From Pelatocladus maniniholoensis HA4357-MV3 (GTDB lineage: Bacteria > Cyanobacteriota > Cyanobacteriia > Cyanobacteriales > Nostocaceae): a DNA stretch of 64,000 nt. The stretch lies in assembly GCA_019359115.1 (NCBI GenBank), contig JAHHHW010000154.1:44999-108998 (forward strand), given 5' to 3'. Of this stretch, positions 26,700 to 35,918 are shown piece by piece (within the stretch, counting starts at the first letter, position 1; every line of letters starts with the position of its first letter). The notes beneath the pieces are model-generated. The model saw only the letters and a list, made by a program, of their open reading frames with translations. It was not told where the DNA came from and did no database searches. The translations under genes were made by a program, and so were the position numbers.

Positions 26700-28571
26700 C
26701 TACTTCTGCAATTTGCCATTTTGCCATTTCTGGATGGCTTCTTGAGCTTTGTTATGGGCTGATGTTCCCTCTGGAACTAAAACAGCCGTTCCAATTGCTG
26801 ATTTAGTTTCTCCTCTAGAGGCGCGGCGTTTAGCCATTTCCAAAATAGTTTCGCTCCACTTATTTATAGATTTTCGAGCTTGATCGGAACCTGGTTCACC
26901 TGGTGAAACTTTTTTAGCAACTTCGATCGCGCGGTTATAAGTAGAAGCTTGTCCTGGCTGAATTAAACCGTTAGCAGCATCCAAAAGGGTTTTATTAGCC
27001 ACATATTGCTTGGCTTGTTGACGCCACTGTTTAATTGCTGCTTGTGCTAGGGGATAATTTGGCTGATCTTGACCAATTAATTCAGCAGCAGCTACAGCTT
27101 TGGCATATTTTCTCTGTTTAGCGCGATTTTTGGCTAAGTCTAAGATCATGTCATTCCAAATCTGAATATTTGTTTGTGCTTGTTCGTAACGTGAATCACC
27201 GGGTTTGATTTTTTTGGCTTTAGCGATCGCCAAGCTGAGATCGCTGGCTTGATTTGATTCGAGTGACATTTTTGTCAAATCTGACAGTGCTTGCTTGCGC
27301 TTGGCTAACTCAGAGGTAAGAACAGTCGATGCTTCTACTTGATTGTTTTTAACTTGATTGCTTTGTATTTGATTGTTTTGTAGAGGCGGTGGAACAGTTG
27401 GTAAAGTCTTGATAATCTTGGTACTCCTGGTGGTATCTGGTATTACAGGCAAAATTTCTGTTTCACTGTCATCATTAGTAGTTTTGGTTGTAGTTGGAGA
27501 AATATCTACAGTTCTAAATCCTGCTTGATTGCGAAGAAATACCACTACAAGCAAGCCAACAACCATGATTGTGCTTATACCCCACCACAGTAGTGGTTTC
27601 CAAATAGAGGTGTTGGGTGTTGCAGTCTGTTTTGCTTGTGAGTAGTTTGTTGGTGGTGAGTTGGAATTTTCTTCTGCGCTACTGTAAAGGCTGCTTTGAG
27701 AACCAGATCCGACTCCATTCCAAGCGATCGCATTTGTTGCTAATTGATGGGAATGAGAATGCAGCGAAGGCAATGGTAGGGAAGCAGCTAAAATTTCTTG
27801 AGAGTTGATCGCACTTGTATTTTTGACGCGATGATTTGTTTGCGATTCTGGTAAGATTCCTTGCTTTCTGGAGGGAATAATGGTAACAGGATTTTGCGTT
27901 GGACGCCAGTAGTGTTGACATAGTTCTGGAGTACGGAGGCTCAAGTATCTTTCGAGATCCTCCAAGGTGTTACCATTGCCAGAGCGCAAAGCTTCTAACA
28001 CTGCTGCTGTAAAGAATCCATGACCGAGTTCGGTACTTTCATGAGAATATTGTTCTGGTTGGCAAGAAATAATAGTGGGAATTTGTAATTCTTGCGCTAG
28101 TTCAATTGCCTCTTGACCAATGAGAGTATTTGCTTGAGTTGCATAAGCACGATTGATATCAAGCAGTACTACTGCATCAAGCCCAGCATTTTGCAAAGTT
28201 TGCATCAATATTCGCAACTCTATGCCCGTTTCTTCAATCTGAGTGGAGTTGCCTTCAATAGGCATCAGGTAGTCTTGTCCATTGTGATTGATGCCATAGC
28301 CACTAAAGAAAAACCACAGTCTGTCTTGGGGTTGCCAACACGCTGCCGCTAAATCTTCTAATAAAAGCAGGATATTTTCCTTTGTAGGATAAGTGGATCT
28401 ATCACCTAGAGGCGGTGAAGTATCTGTCAACAGTAGACACTGTTGTTGTAAAAAACCTGCTTCTATTACCAAAAAATCTTTTAATGCCTCGGCATCTGCT
28501 TGAGCACATCCTAACGGTTGAAAGAATTGATATTGATTTACGCCAATAGCGATCGCCCAGTTATTTGCCAT
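26700..28571 (-). CDS. Caspase-like (orthocaspase/metacaspase family) protein with substituted catalytic dyad
   Basis: 623 residues. The N-terminal caspase fold (about 1-200) has the conserved DAEALKDFL and LWFFFSGYG strands. Where active orthocaspases have His in FSGHG, this protein has Tyr92 (FSGYG). Where they have Cys in D-x-C-R, it has Asn140 (LLDINRA). It is therefore predicted to be proteolytically inactive and corresponds to the Tyr/Asn pseudo-orthocaspase type described in cyanobacteria. A single membrane anchor follows (WWGISTIMVVGLLVVVFL, about 330-350). The C-terminal region has TPR-like helical repeats (AKKIKPGDSRYEQAQ, AKKVSPGEPGSDQAR) outside the membrane. It starts at ATG 28571. 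Presumably a scaffold rather than a protease. Confidence 0.88.
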   Translation of the reverse strand: MANNWAIAIGVNQYQFFQPLGCAQADAEALKDFLVIEAGFLQQQCLLLTDTSPPLGDRSTYPTKENILLLLEDLAAACWQPQDRLWFFFSGYGINHNGQDYLMPIEGNSTQIEETGIELRILMQTLQNAGLDAVVLLDINRAYATQANTLIGQEAIELAQELQIPTIISCQPEQYSHESTELGHGFFTAAVLEALRSGNGNTLEDLERYLSLRTPELCQHYWRPTQNPVTIIPSRKQGILPESQTNHRVKNTSAINSQEILAASLPLPSLHSHSHQLATNAIAWNGVGSGSQSSLYSSAEENSNSPPTNYSQAKQTATPNTSIWKPLLWWGISTIMVVGLLVVVFLRNQAGFRTVDISPTTTKTTNDDSETEILPVIPDTTRSTKIIKTLPTVPPPLQNNQIQSNQVKNNQVEASTVLTSELAKRKQALSDLTKMSLESNQASDLSLAIAKAKKIKPGDSRYEQAQTNIQIWNDMILDLAKNRAKQRKYAKAVAAAELIGQDQPNYPLAQAAIKQWRQQAKQYVANKTLLDAANGLIQPGQASTYNRAIEVAKKVSPGEPGSDQARKSINKWSETILEMAKRRASRGETKSAIGTAVLVPEGTSAHNKAQEAIQKWQNGKLQK

Positions 28572-28892
28572 CGCACTTTCTGCCGATTATTTTTTACTTA
28601 CTTAAAATCGCGGTTGGCTTTGCTGAAAAAACAAAGCTAACCTATTGTTTTATCGTTTTAGTGACCGAAAGATTTCGGAATTGTGAACTAGGAATTTGGA
28701 GTTTGGCGCTTTCTCCCATAAGAGTTTTAGTTCTAGGGAGTAAAGAGTTTCTATTCCAAATTCCTAATTCTAAGTTTGGATAAACCTTCATTGAGAGAGA
28801 AAAATTTAAACATCATTTTTGTTACTTGTATGTACGAATAAATACTGAATTTGAAATCACCTAAAATTTTCATAGTGAGGAGTATACAGGTC
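28572..28892. other. 320-bp divergent spacer with two stem-loops
   Basis: GGTTGGCTTTG/CAAAGCTAACC (28612-28642) forms an 11-bp stem with one mismatch, followed by TATTGTTTT. A second inverted repeat, GAACTAGGAATTTGGA with TCCAAATTCCTAATTC (28684-28771), flanks about 55 bp. No ORF is seen. The region must carry the promoters of the divergent pseudo-caspase and the 28893 gene. Confidence 0.5.
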
Positions 28893-29408
28893 ATGAGGAG
28901 TTACAGTCATCAGTCATCATGCAGAATTCTCTTTGAAAATAAGATTTTTTTTCAAAGACTTATTCAACTTATGCCATTAATTGGCAAGAGAATCCGGATA
29001 GCCTACGCAGTAGTTTTGCTGGGTATTGCAACTCCTATTTGGCTAGCGACGAGTGCGATCGCACCTCAGATTGTGCGAGCTTACACCGCCAGAGTAGACT
29101 TATCTATTGATCGCTTACCAGAAGAAAACTACGAAACCCTACTGCAAAGAGCAGAAGCAGCTGCAAGAGCGGCGGCTCAACGTAGCTTTGATCAAGATAT
29201 TTTAGTAACAGATGTTTCCATATTTATCTCCGTACAAAACAACGGAGCGATCGCACCAGTTTTAGAATTAGCAGTGACTCGTCCTCAGTGGCGCAATCGT
29301 CCTGATCCACGACGCTGGGCAAAATATTTTAAAACAGCGCGATCGCTTCTATATTTTGGCGACAATTTTACAACTCCCACTGCGACTACTAATCAAACTG
29401 CTAAGTAG
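28893..29408 (+). CDS. Hypothetical membrane-anchored/exported cyanobacterial protein
   Basis: About 171 residues from the ATG at 28893, chosen because GAGGAG (28877-28882) lies 10 nt upstream. Other in-frame starts are TTG 28851 and ATG 28971. A basic segment (GKRIRIAYAVVLLGIATPIW) forms a signal anchor. It is followed by an extracytoplasmic domain of about 110 residues with DLSIDRLPEENYETLLQRAE, QRSFDQDILVTDVSIFISVQ and the conserved AVTRPQWRNRPDPRRWAKYF. I recognise it as a conserved cyanobacterial family without assigned function. It is followed by L32 after 141 bp. Confidence 0.65.
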   Translation: MRSYSHQSSCRILFENKIFFQRLIQLMPLIGKRIRIAYAVVLLGIATPIWLATSAIAPQIVRAYTARVDLSIDRLPEENYETLLQRAEAAARAAAQRSFDQDILVTDVSIFISVQNNGAIAPVLELAVTRPQWRNRPDPRRWAKYFKTARSLLYFGDNFTTPTATTNQTAK

Positions 29409-29549
29409 GGGATCGGGGATTGGGGAAGAAGGGGGACAAAGAAGAGAATCACTAATGACAATTGACTATTGACTATTGACGACCAAGCACTAAAAATGTC
29501 TTGATGACTTAGAATAGTAAGGTTGTCAAAAATTGCGTTATCCGCTGAT

Positions 29550-29726
29550 ATGGCTGTTCCAAAGAAGAAAACATCTAAATCCAAACGTGACAAGCGTCGA
29601 GCTACCTGGAGACGTAAAGCCAGCCTGGAAGCACAAAAAGCTCTCTCCCTTGGTAAGTCGATTTTGACTGGACGTTCTACTTTTGTCTATCCATCTGCTG
29701 AAGAAGAGGAAGAAGAGGAATCATAA
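29550..29726 (+). CDS. rpmF: 50S ribosomal protein L32
   Basis: 58 residues, [20 protein letters not shown] and onward: the classic L32 start with a strongly basic N-terminal half, then [14 protein letters not shown]. The family's zinc cysteines are absent, as in many cyanobacterial L32 proteins. The acidic tail of seven Glu residues is unusual. An ATG exactly at the MAVPKKK position fixes the start at 29550. Single gene. Confidence 0.95.
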   Translation: MAVPKKKTSKSKRDKRRATWRRKASLEAQKALSLGKSILTGRSTFVYPSAEEEEEEES

Positions 29727-29922
29727 AACTGCTAATTGATAATTGGTAATTGGTAATTGGTAATTGAGAAAATACATTATCCATTACCCATTACCCATCA
29801 AAGTAATGCAAGAGGGCAATAACCCCTGAGTTTTTAACCAGTGGATGAAGCCCTTTAATTTTTGAAAAAACTCACTACACTTCCTGTTAAGAGTTCCCCA
29901 TGTTCAAGAGTAAGTTTATAAA

Positions 29923-31320
29923 TCAAACTTGATTTTTATATCCAAGCATTCGTTGTAAAAAAGATAATTTGCTCTTTGTATAGGGAGCGTATCGCCATTT
30001 TAAATCTAGCCAGAAAGGATTGGATAATACGCTTTTATAGTGAGAAAAGGTGTCAAAACTAAACTTACCGTGATAACTGCCGATACCGCTATTGCCTACA
30101 CCACCAAATGGCAAAGATGAGATACCGATATGCATGACTGTTTCATTCAGACACACTGTCCCGGATGAAGTTGTGTGTAAAACTCTTTGTTGGAGATTTT
30201 TATTGTTAGAAAATAGGTATAAAGCTAAAGGTTTGGGCTGAGAATTGATTAGAGCGATCGCCTCTGATATATCTGTGTATTCAATGATTGATAAAATTGG
30301 AGCGAAAATTTCCTCTTGCATTATGGGTTCTGCAAAGGAAATATTCTCTACTAATGTTGGAGAAATATAAAGTTTTTCTCGATTTATTTGTCCGCCAAAA
30401 ATAATTTTACTGCTATTTAAAAGATTTGTGATTCTATCAAATTGTTTTCGATTAACAATTCTACCATAGTCAGAACTAATGGCAGGATTGTTACTATAAA
30501 ATTCTTGAATACATTTTTGAATTTCAGCTAATAATTTTTCTTTAATATTGGTATTTACTAATAAATAATCTGGTGCTAAACAAGTTTGTCCATTATTAAT
30601 AAATTTACCCCAAGTAATACGTCTAGCAGTATGTTGAAGATGAATATCTGTATCAACAATACAAGGATTTTTGCCACCCAATTCTAAGGTGACAGGCGTC
30701 AGGTGTTTGGCTGCGGCTTTCATAACAATTTTTGCCACAGCAGTACCACCAGTGAAAAATATGTGATCGAACTTTTGTGCCAATAATTCTTGACTTGTCT
30801 CCACACCTCCTTCTATAACTTTGATGTATTCTGGTTGAAAATACTTACTAATCAGCTTGGCAATCAAATTAGAGGTATTGGGAGCAATTTCTGATGGTTT
30901 GATAATAGTACAATTTCCAGCAGCGATCGCACCAATTAATGGTGTCATTACTAACTGAAAAGGATAATTCCAAGTACCAATAATTAAAACGACTCCTAAT
31001 GGTTCTGGATAAATTTTTGCTGAAGCAGGAAGTAATTGCCAAGGAACTTTTGTTTTTTGGGGTTTAATCCAATTCTTGAGATTTTTGATACAATATTCTA
31101 TTTCTTTGAATACTAATAATATTTCTGAAGAAAAAGCTTCAAACTCTGGTTTTTTTAAATCTGCCTTTAAAGCTTGACAAATTGCTGTTTCGTTTTCTTT
31201 GATTAATTGCTGTAAAATTTTGAGTTGAGAAATCCGAAAAGATAAAGTTTGAGTTTCGCTCTTTTGAAAAAAATCTCGTTGCTGATTAATAATATCAATA
31301 ATTGATACTTCTAAAATCAT
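29923..31320 (-). CDS. Aldehyde dehydrogenase family protein
   Basis: 465 residues from ATG 31320 (MILEVSIIDIINQQRDFF); an earlier in-frame start would add 21 residues without family similarity. The catalytic Cys is in NNGQTCLAPDYLLV and the general-base Glu is in TLELGGKNPCIVD. The FTGG and GNCTIIKPSEIAPNTSNL motifs bind NAD(P). The short length and the N-terminus starting at the helix INQQRDFF place it with the fatty-aldehyde-type (class 3-like) enzymes that need no long N-terminal extension. It probably oxidises a medium or long aldehyde to an acid, for example in the cyanobacterial alkane/fatty aldehyde salvage route; the substrate is an inference. Confidence 0.9.
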   Translation of the reverse strand: MILEVSIIDIINQQRDFFQKSETQTLSFRISQLKILQQLIKENETAICQALKADLKKPEFEAFSSEILLVFKEIEYCIKNLKNWIKPQKTKVPWQLLPASAKIYPEPLGVVLIIGTWNYPFQLVMTPLIGAIAAGNCTIIKPSEIAPNTSNLIAKLISKYFQPEYIKVIEGGVETSQELLAQKFDHIFFTGGTAVAKIVMKAAAKHLTPVTLELGGKNPCIVDTDIHLQHTARRITWGKFINNGQTCLAPDYLLVNTNIKEKLLAEIQKCIQEFYSNNPAISSDYGRIVNRKQFDRITNLLNSSKIIFGGQINREKLYISPTLVENISFAEPIMQEEIFAPILSIIEYTDISEAIALINSQPKPLALYLFSNNKNLQQRVLHTTSSGTVCLNETVMHIGISSLPFGGVGNSGIGSYHGKFSFDTFSHYKSVLSNPFWLDLKWRYAPYTKSKLSFLQRMLGYKNQV

Positions 31321-31419
31321 TTTATTTCTCAAATAAATATATTTCTGGGGATTAACTGAGAACAGACGCGTAGACGCTCGCAAGAGCAGCTTCTCGTAAG
31401 AGTATAATCGCGTCTCTAG

Positions 31420-32625
31420 CTAACTGTTAACTGTTAAAGGCAATCTCACAGTAAATATACTGCCTTTTCCTACCTCTGAACTGACTTCGATACTACCTTT
31501 GTGTGCTTCCACAATTCGCCTTGAAAGATACAGTCCCAAACCACTACCAGAACGCTTATGGCTTCCTTGGCGAAATCGTTCAAATAAAGTTGCTTGTTCT
31601 TCAACAAGAATACCAGAACCTGTATCTACTATTTTGATAGTTATATTGTGATCATCACTGATATAGCGTTTCCTATGCTAATGAAGTATAGCTAGACTTC
31701 ATAGATAAATCATTTCAACTTTGAGAATGTACCTCATCTGAGCGAGAACCGCTATAAATGGTACAAGGCTAATAGTCACAGAACCTTGATCAGTGAATTT
31801 GATCGCATTACCGATCAAGTTGGTGAACAGGCGATGTAATTCTAAGCGATCGCCAATAACTGTAATTTTGCAAGACTCTTCATCAAAATCTAATAAGAGT
31901 ACTAGTTGCTTTGCTTCGGCTAAAGGAGTTAGTTCACCTGCAACTTCTTTGAGTAATTGTCCCAAATCAATCGGTTGAAACGCTAGGGTTTTACGACCTG
32001 CCTCAAAACGGTACACTTCTAGTAAAGTATTCACCATCGCTAGCAAGTTGGTGTTGCTACGTCCCATGATCGTGATCACTTCCTGCATCGGTGCTGATAA
32101 ACTTCCTAAAGCACCTTCCGAAAGTAGTGTTAGCATCCGTTCTGCTGCAACCAGAGGTGTGCGTAAGTCGTGAGTGAGACGAGAGACAAAATCTTCTCTT
32201 TGGCGAGCGATTTCATCTCGTTCATCAATACTATGCTTCAACCGCAGAAGCGATCGCACTCTTGCTAACAACTCATCCACCGTCACAGGTTTACGGATAA
32301 AGTCATCAGCACCCAAATCTAAACCTTGGGCAACATTGGGTGAATCGTGGGCTGTTATCAGTAAAATGGGGATAAACGGCAAATTCTTATTTTCTCTCAT
32401 CCGCTTAGTTACTTCATAACCATCCATCCCTGGCATCATCAGATCTAGCAATACTAAGTCGAAAGTAGCCTCATCAATTTTTGCTAATGCAGAAATACCA
32501 TTTTCTGCTGTGCTAACTGTATAGCCTTCTTCTTCCAAAATAGTTTTGATCAAAAACACGTTATCAGGAGAATCATCGACTACCAATATTTTGTCTGAGT
32601 TAGAACCTTGTGTAATCATTGACAT
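31420..32625 (-). pseudogene. Hybrid response regulator/sensor histidine kinase, interrupted by a MITE in the ATPase domain
   Basis: The N-terminal receiver (ILVVDDSPDNVFLIKTIL with acidic pocket, phospho-Asp in DLVLLDLMMPGMDGYE, Lys in FIRKPV) is followed by a HisKA helix with the phospho-acceptor His in RLTHDLRTPLV. The N-box of the HATPase is LIGNAIKFTDQGSVTI. The ATPase domain is then broken at 31756 by a 95-bp element. The rest continues at 31661 with IKIVDTGSGILVEEQATLFE, RFRQGSHKRSGSGLGLYLS and VSSEVGKGSIFTVRLPL and ends at 31420. Deleting 93 bp (the element with one TA) restores a continuous frame across the junction. Two in-frame stops (TGA at 31699-31701 and a TAG) lie within the element, so only a 308-residue truncated kinase is made without readthrough. 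Confidence 0.92.
31662..31756. mobile_element. 95-bp MITE inserted in the histidine kinase gene
   Basis: The ends are TATAGCGTTTC (31662) and GAACCGCTATA (31756), imperfect inverted repeats of 11-13 bp, and a TA dinucleotide at each end is consistent with TA target duplication. The interior has an ATGAAGT/ACTTCAT palindrome. A second copy with the same termini is at 33094-33197. The TA target suggests an IS630/Tc1-type transposase mobilised it, an inference. Confidence 0.82.
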
Positions 32626-33266
32626 TTATTAATTTCAGTAATACTTAAATTTATATTTAATTTTATTAGTATTAATGATATCTAAATTTTTATCAAATTC
32701 TTCTTAGCTACTCAATTATTAATTTTATTTATTATCCACAAAAATTTTACTTGAAAAAATAATTAAAAACCACAAATATTTTTTTGTGTTTGCATAACAC
32801 AAACTGGTAGAAATCAAGTCAAATATGCCAAAAAATCCTAATCACTGTTTTTTATCAAGCAAGAAATAATCACTAACTGCTCATTAAATGAAATATATTT
32901 ATTTGACGCTTGTCTTGCTTAGAAGAAGGTTATAGAGCAATACGGTTGTTAAAGATTTTTAGTACAGAAAATTGGTGTGTAGAGACGTGTAGCAAGATCT
33001 CCGAGGGAATTTCGCGTCTCTACAAATAATTGTGGGCTTAACTGACTCTTTTTAGCCTGTGTAGGTAGGCGTAAGTTTCGTGTAGCCGCTAATTATAGCG
33101 CTTCTCGGTTGTGTGCAATACGCTGCGCCCAGACGTTACATGTAACGTCTCTACATTGTTTGTGGCGGTGTATTTGATTCAAATGAGAACCGCTATATAT
33201 TCGCCAGGTAAGTTTGAAAAATTGGGATGCTCCCCCTTTAACCTTTTACTTTTACCTTTTTCCAAT
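32626..33266. other. 640-bp repeat-rich spacer
   Basis: It contains an AT-rich 300 bp after the kinase start, and a 47-bp inverted repeat TGTAGAGACG...CGTCTCTACA at 32978-33024. A TTAGCCTGTGTAGG block of the CTTTTTAGCCTGCG family lies at about 33050-33090. The MITE at 33094-33197 follows, and then the GGGATGCTCCC repeat end at 33222-33235. No protein- or tRNA-coding sequence was seen. Confidence 0.6.
33094..33197. mobile_element. 104-bp MITE, second copy of the TATAGCG family
   Basis: The left end TATAGCGCTTCTC (33094-33106) and right end GAGAACCGCTATA (33185-33197) are inverted repeats with one mismatch. The inside carries the palindrome ACGTTACATGTAACGT (33132-33147). It is intergenic, unlike the copy at 31662 that breaks the kinase. 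Confidence 0.75.
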
Positions 33267-34154
33267 TTAATAGGGTGGATAACCAAAATCATCCTCATCA
33301 GGATAAATGTAAGAATTAGAAACCCCCGCCACTACCATCTTCGGGGCTTCTGCTTTAATAGGTTCTTTGCCAAATTCCTTATATTCTTCGTAATTCTTGA
33401 TAATTATCTCTGACTCTGGAGAATCAGAAGCTATGAGATATTGCGTTAAAGTTGAAACCGTCGGATGTTTATAGTCTACAGTAGAAGCAACCAAAACTGT
33501 ATTTGGTTCAATACCCCTTTCTTCTGAATCAATAATTGGGCAAAAAATGCCGTGAGCGTGAAATAATGGCCCTTTTGGTGTTAAAGGTAGCTTGCGGTAA
33601 GTAGCATAAATTCTTTCCAATTCCGCGAGAAATCCACCTGTAATTCTACCTTGTTGATATTCACAATAGGATTTACTAAAACTTGCTCCGGCTGCGCCAT
33701 TCAAAGTAAGTTGCAGTGGCAATTCATGCAAAAATTCTTTATTTTCTCCGACTACAAAAATTAAATAGCGTGTAAAGGTTTTAAATTTAAGTTTATCTGC
33801 TAAAAAAGCATCATAATTATCTCTTAATGTACCTAGTTTGACACCAGTTTCTCGGTCTTTGACAGACAATGGCCCGCGCCGCACTACTACTAAGCGTGGG
33901 GTAGTAGTGATATAAACTGTTTCAGAACCGGAACTAAATTCGTGTTCCATTTGTTGCCAATTGTCATCTGGCTTAAACCCAACAGCATGGGCATTATCCA
34001 GCTTGATTGCTAAACCATAAGGCTGGATATGATCTTGTCCATATCGAGGATTAATCATCTGACACCAAGGGATGACTTGAGAAGGCGGTGCATTAAACTT
34101 ATCGTCCTCAAAGTCGAATTTTCCAGATGTTTTCATTGTCTTTGTCTTGAGCAT
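33267..34154 (-). CDS. DUF5895-like protein
   Basis: 295 residues. The N-terminal block SGKFDFEDDKFNAPPSQVIPWCQMINPRYGQ and the AIKLDNAHAVGF, TTPRLVVVRRGPLSVKDRETG, CEYQQGRITGGF and GPLFHAHGIFCPIID segments match, in my memory, a cyanobacterial family called DUF5895, whose function is unknown. No membrane segment or signal peptide. An alternative start at ATG 34136 (MKTSGKFDFEDD) matches the family N-terminus slightly better. The gene lies alone between repeats and murD. The family often occurs on accessory DNA; that point is recollection, not seen here. Confidence 0.65.
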   Translation of the reverse strand: MLKTKTMKTSGKFDFEDDKFNAPPSQVIPWCQMINPRYGQDHIQPYGLAIKLDNAHAVGFKPDDNWQQMEHEFSSGSETVYITTTPRLVVVRRGPLSVKDRETGVKLGTLRDNYDAFLADKLKFKTFTRYLIFVVGENKEFLHELPLQLTLNGAAGASFSKSYCEYQQGRITGGFLAELERIYATYRKLPLTPKGPLFHAHGIFCPIIDSEERGIEPNTVLVASTVDYKHPTVSTLTQYLIASDSPESEIIIKNYEEYKEFGKEPIKAEAPKMVVAGVSNSYIYPDEDDFGYPPY

Positions 34155-34367
34155 TTGTGAGTATCTTGCAGATCCAGTTTAAGAAATTTGTAGAGTATTG
34201 GTGTTGATAGTAGCTTTGTTAACTTAGACACAATAAGTCTATAGTTGGCTAGGACAGAAAATAGGTAAAAATTAGGCGATCGCACCTCAGACAAGCAAGT
34301 TAAATAATGATACCTTGTGTATCGACACCAAGCACATTTATCAAAGCAGATTTTAATTTTTAATTAC

Positions 34368-35834
34368 TTAACTTAAATTACTCGCCATCCACTCCAAACA
34401 CAACTGCCGGAAATGCTCACCTCGCACTTCAAAATTAGGATACTGGTCAAAACTCGCACACGCTGGTGACAGTAAAACTACAGATGCTTGATGTTGTTTA
34501 GCTAGTTCTGCTGATCTGCAAACAGCTTTATCCATCGTTTCCACAATTTCGTAATTAGTGTATCCCACTTCTTGCAACCTTTGAGCAAAGGTATTAGCAG
34601 CATCACCAATTAGTAAAACTACGGCAGCTTTGGTTTGAATTTTTGCCATCCAGGCAGTATCATCACCTGCTTTGGCTTCACCACCAGCTATTAAGATCAC
34701 AGGACTTTGGACTGATGCTAATCCAACCTCGGCAGCATCATAATTAGTAGCCTTGCTATCGTTGATAAAATCTATACCTTCCCAAGTACAAATGTGTTCT
34801 AGGCGATGGGGAACACCGGGGAACTCCCTAATGGCACGAGAAATGGCATCTTGATCAATTCCAGCCAATCGCGCCGCCGCTACAGCCATGAGTAGATTTT
34901 GCTGATTGTGTTCTCCTACCATCCGTAACGCAGATACTTCCACAATCGCTGTATCTTGTCCCGAATTATCATGGCACGTCTGGGAAATCCAGCCATCTTG
35001 AATGTAAAAACCTTTTTCACCAATCAAGAAATCTTTACCTTGAACACTTGTCCAATAGGCATCCGGCCAATCACTCAAACCAACTTTACGCAAGTATGCG
35101 TCATCACCATTAAAAATTTGGATCTCACTCTGACGCAATAAAGAAGCTTTTATATTGTAATAATTATCTAATGTTTTATGGCGACTGAGATGATCGGGAG
35201 TAAAAGTAGTCCAGACACCAATACGTGGTTTCAAGGTAGAAGAAGATTCTATTTGATAACTACTAATCTCTGCAATCACCCAATCTAGATGATTTTGGAT
35301 TTTGAATTTTGAATTTTGGATTGCAGTAGCTTCTTCTTTATCGTGTTCCTGTGTGTCTCTCTCTCCGTGTTTCTCCTCAAAAGACAGGGCAACTTCACAA
35401 GCAGCATAGCCAATGTTACCGCAAGCTGGAGCATTTAAACCTGCTGTTTGGAAAATGCTAGCAATTAAAGAAGTAGTAGTTGTCTTGCCGTTAGTACCAG
35501 TAATTGCCACCCAAGGTATAGATGTTAAGTACCGCCATGCTAGTTCCATCTCGCCGATGGTTTCTATACCCAAATCCCGTGCTTGGGCTAGTACGGGGAT
35601 ATCCCAAGGAACACCGGGACTAACAACTATTAGCTGGGGTAAATCTGATTTGGTCAAGTCCAGAGAATACCCTAGTTCAACAGTGATTTGTTCGGCTAGG
35701 AGTTCTTGTTGTTGTGTACGGAGGTTAGGGGAGGTGTTGCGATCGCTTAACACCACCTCCCAACCATCCCGCTTCAACAATCTCGCCGCCGCAACACCGG
35801 ACTTTCCTAATCCAATTACATGGGCTTTGGGCAT
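34368..35834 (-). CDS. murD: UDP-N-acetylmuramoylalanine--D-glutamate ligase, with a repeat-derived insertion
   Basis: 488 residues from ATG 35834 ([20 protein letters not shown]); a GTG at 35864 would add ten. The Mur ligase ATP motif GTNGKTTT is at 113-120. [21 protein letters not shown] and the C-terminal [20 protein letters not shown] motifs follow. It adds D-glutamate to UDP-MurNAc-L-Ala in cytoplasmic peptidoglycan synthesis. About 30 residues between the CEVAL and LDWVIAE motifs (coordinates about 35289-35378) look foreign: they are low complexity, charged, and encoded by an AATTCAAAATCC-type and a CACGGAGAGAG-type repeat. The frame is kept and the catalytic motifs are intact, so it is probably functional. 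Confidence 0.95.
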   Translation of the reverse strand: MPKAHVIGLGKSGVAAARLLKRDGWEVVLSDRNTSPNLRTQQQELLAEQITVELGYSLDLTKSDLPQLIVVSPGVPWDIPVLAQARDLGIETIGEMELAWRYLTSIPWVAITGTNGKTTTTSLIASIFQTAGLNAPACGNIGYAACEVALSFEEKHGERDTQEHDKEEATAIQNSKFKIQNHLDWVIAEISSYQIESSSTLKPRIGVWTTFTPDHLSRHKTLDNYYNIKASLLRQSEIQIFNGDDAYLRKVGLSDWPDAYWTSVQGKDFLIGEKGFYIQDGWISQTCHDNSGQDTAIVEVSALRMVGEHNQQNLLMAVAAARLAGIDQDAISRAIREFPGVPHRLEHICTWEGIDFINDSKATNYDAAEVGLASVQSPVILIAGGEAKAGDDTAWMAKIQTKAAVVLLIGDAANTFAQRLQEVGYTNYEIVETMDKAVCRSAELAKQHQASVVLLSPACASFDQYPNFEVRGEHFRQLCLEWMASNLS

Positions 35835-35918
35835 AGACTGTAGCAGAATTCCCTGGTTAAGCACACCTTATCCTAACGTTTCTTGGCATAATTTACACAA
35901 TATTTTTATGGACTTTAG

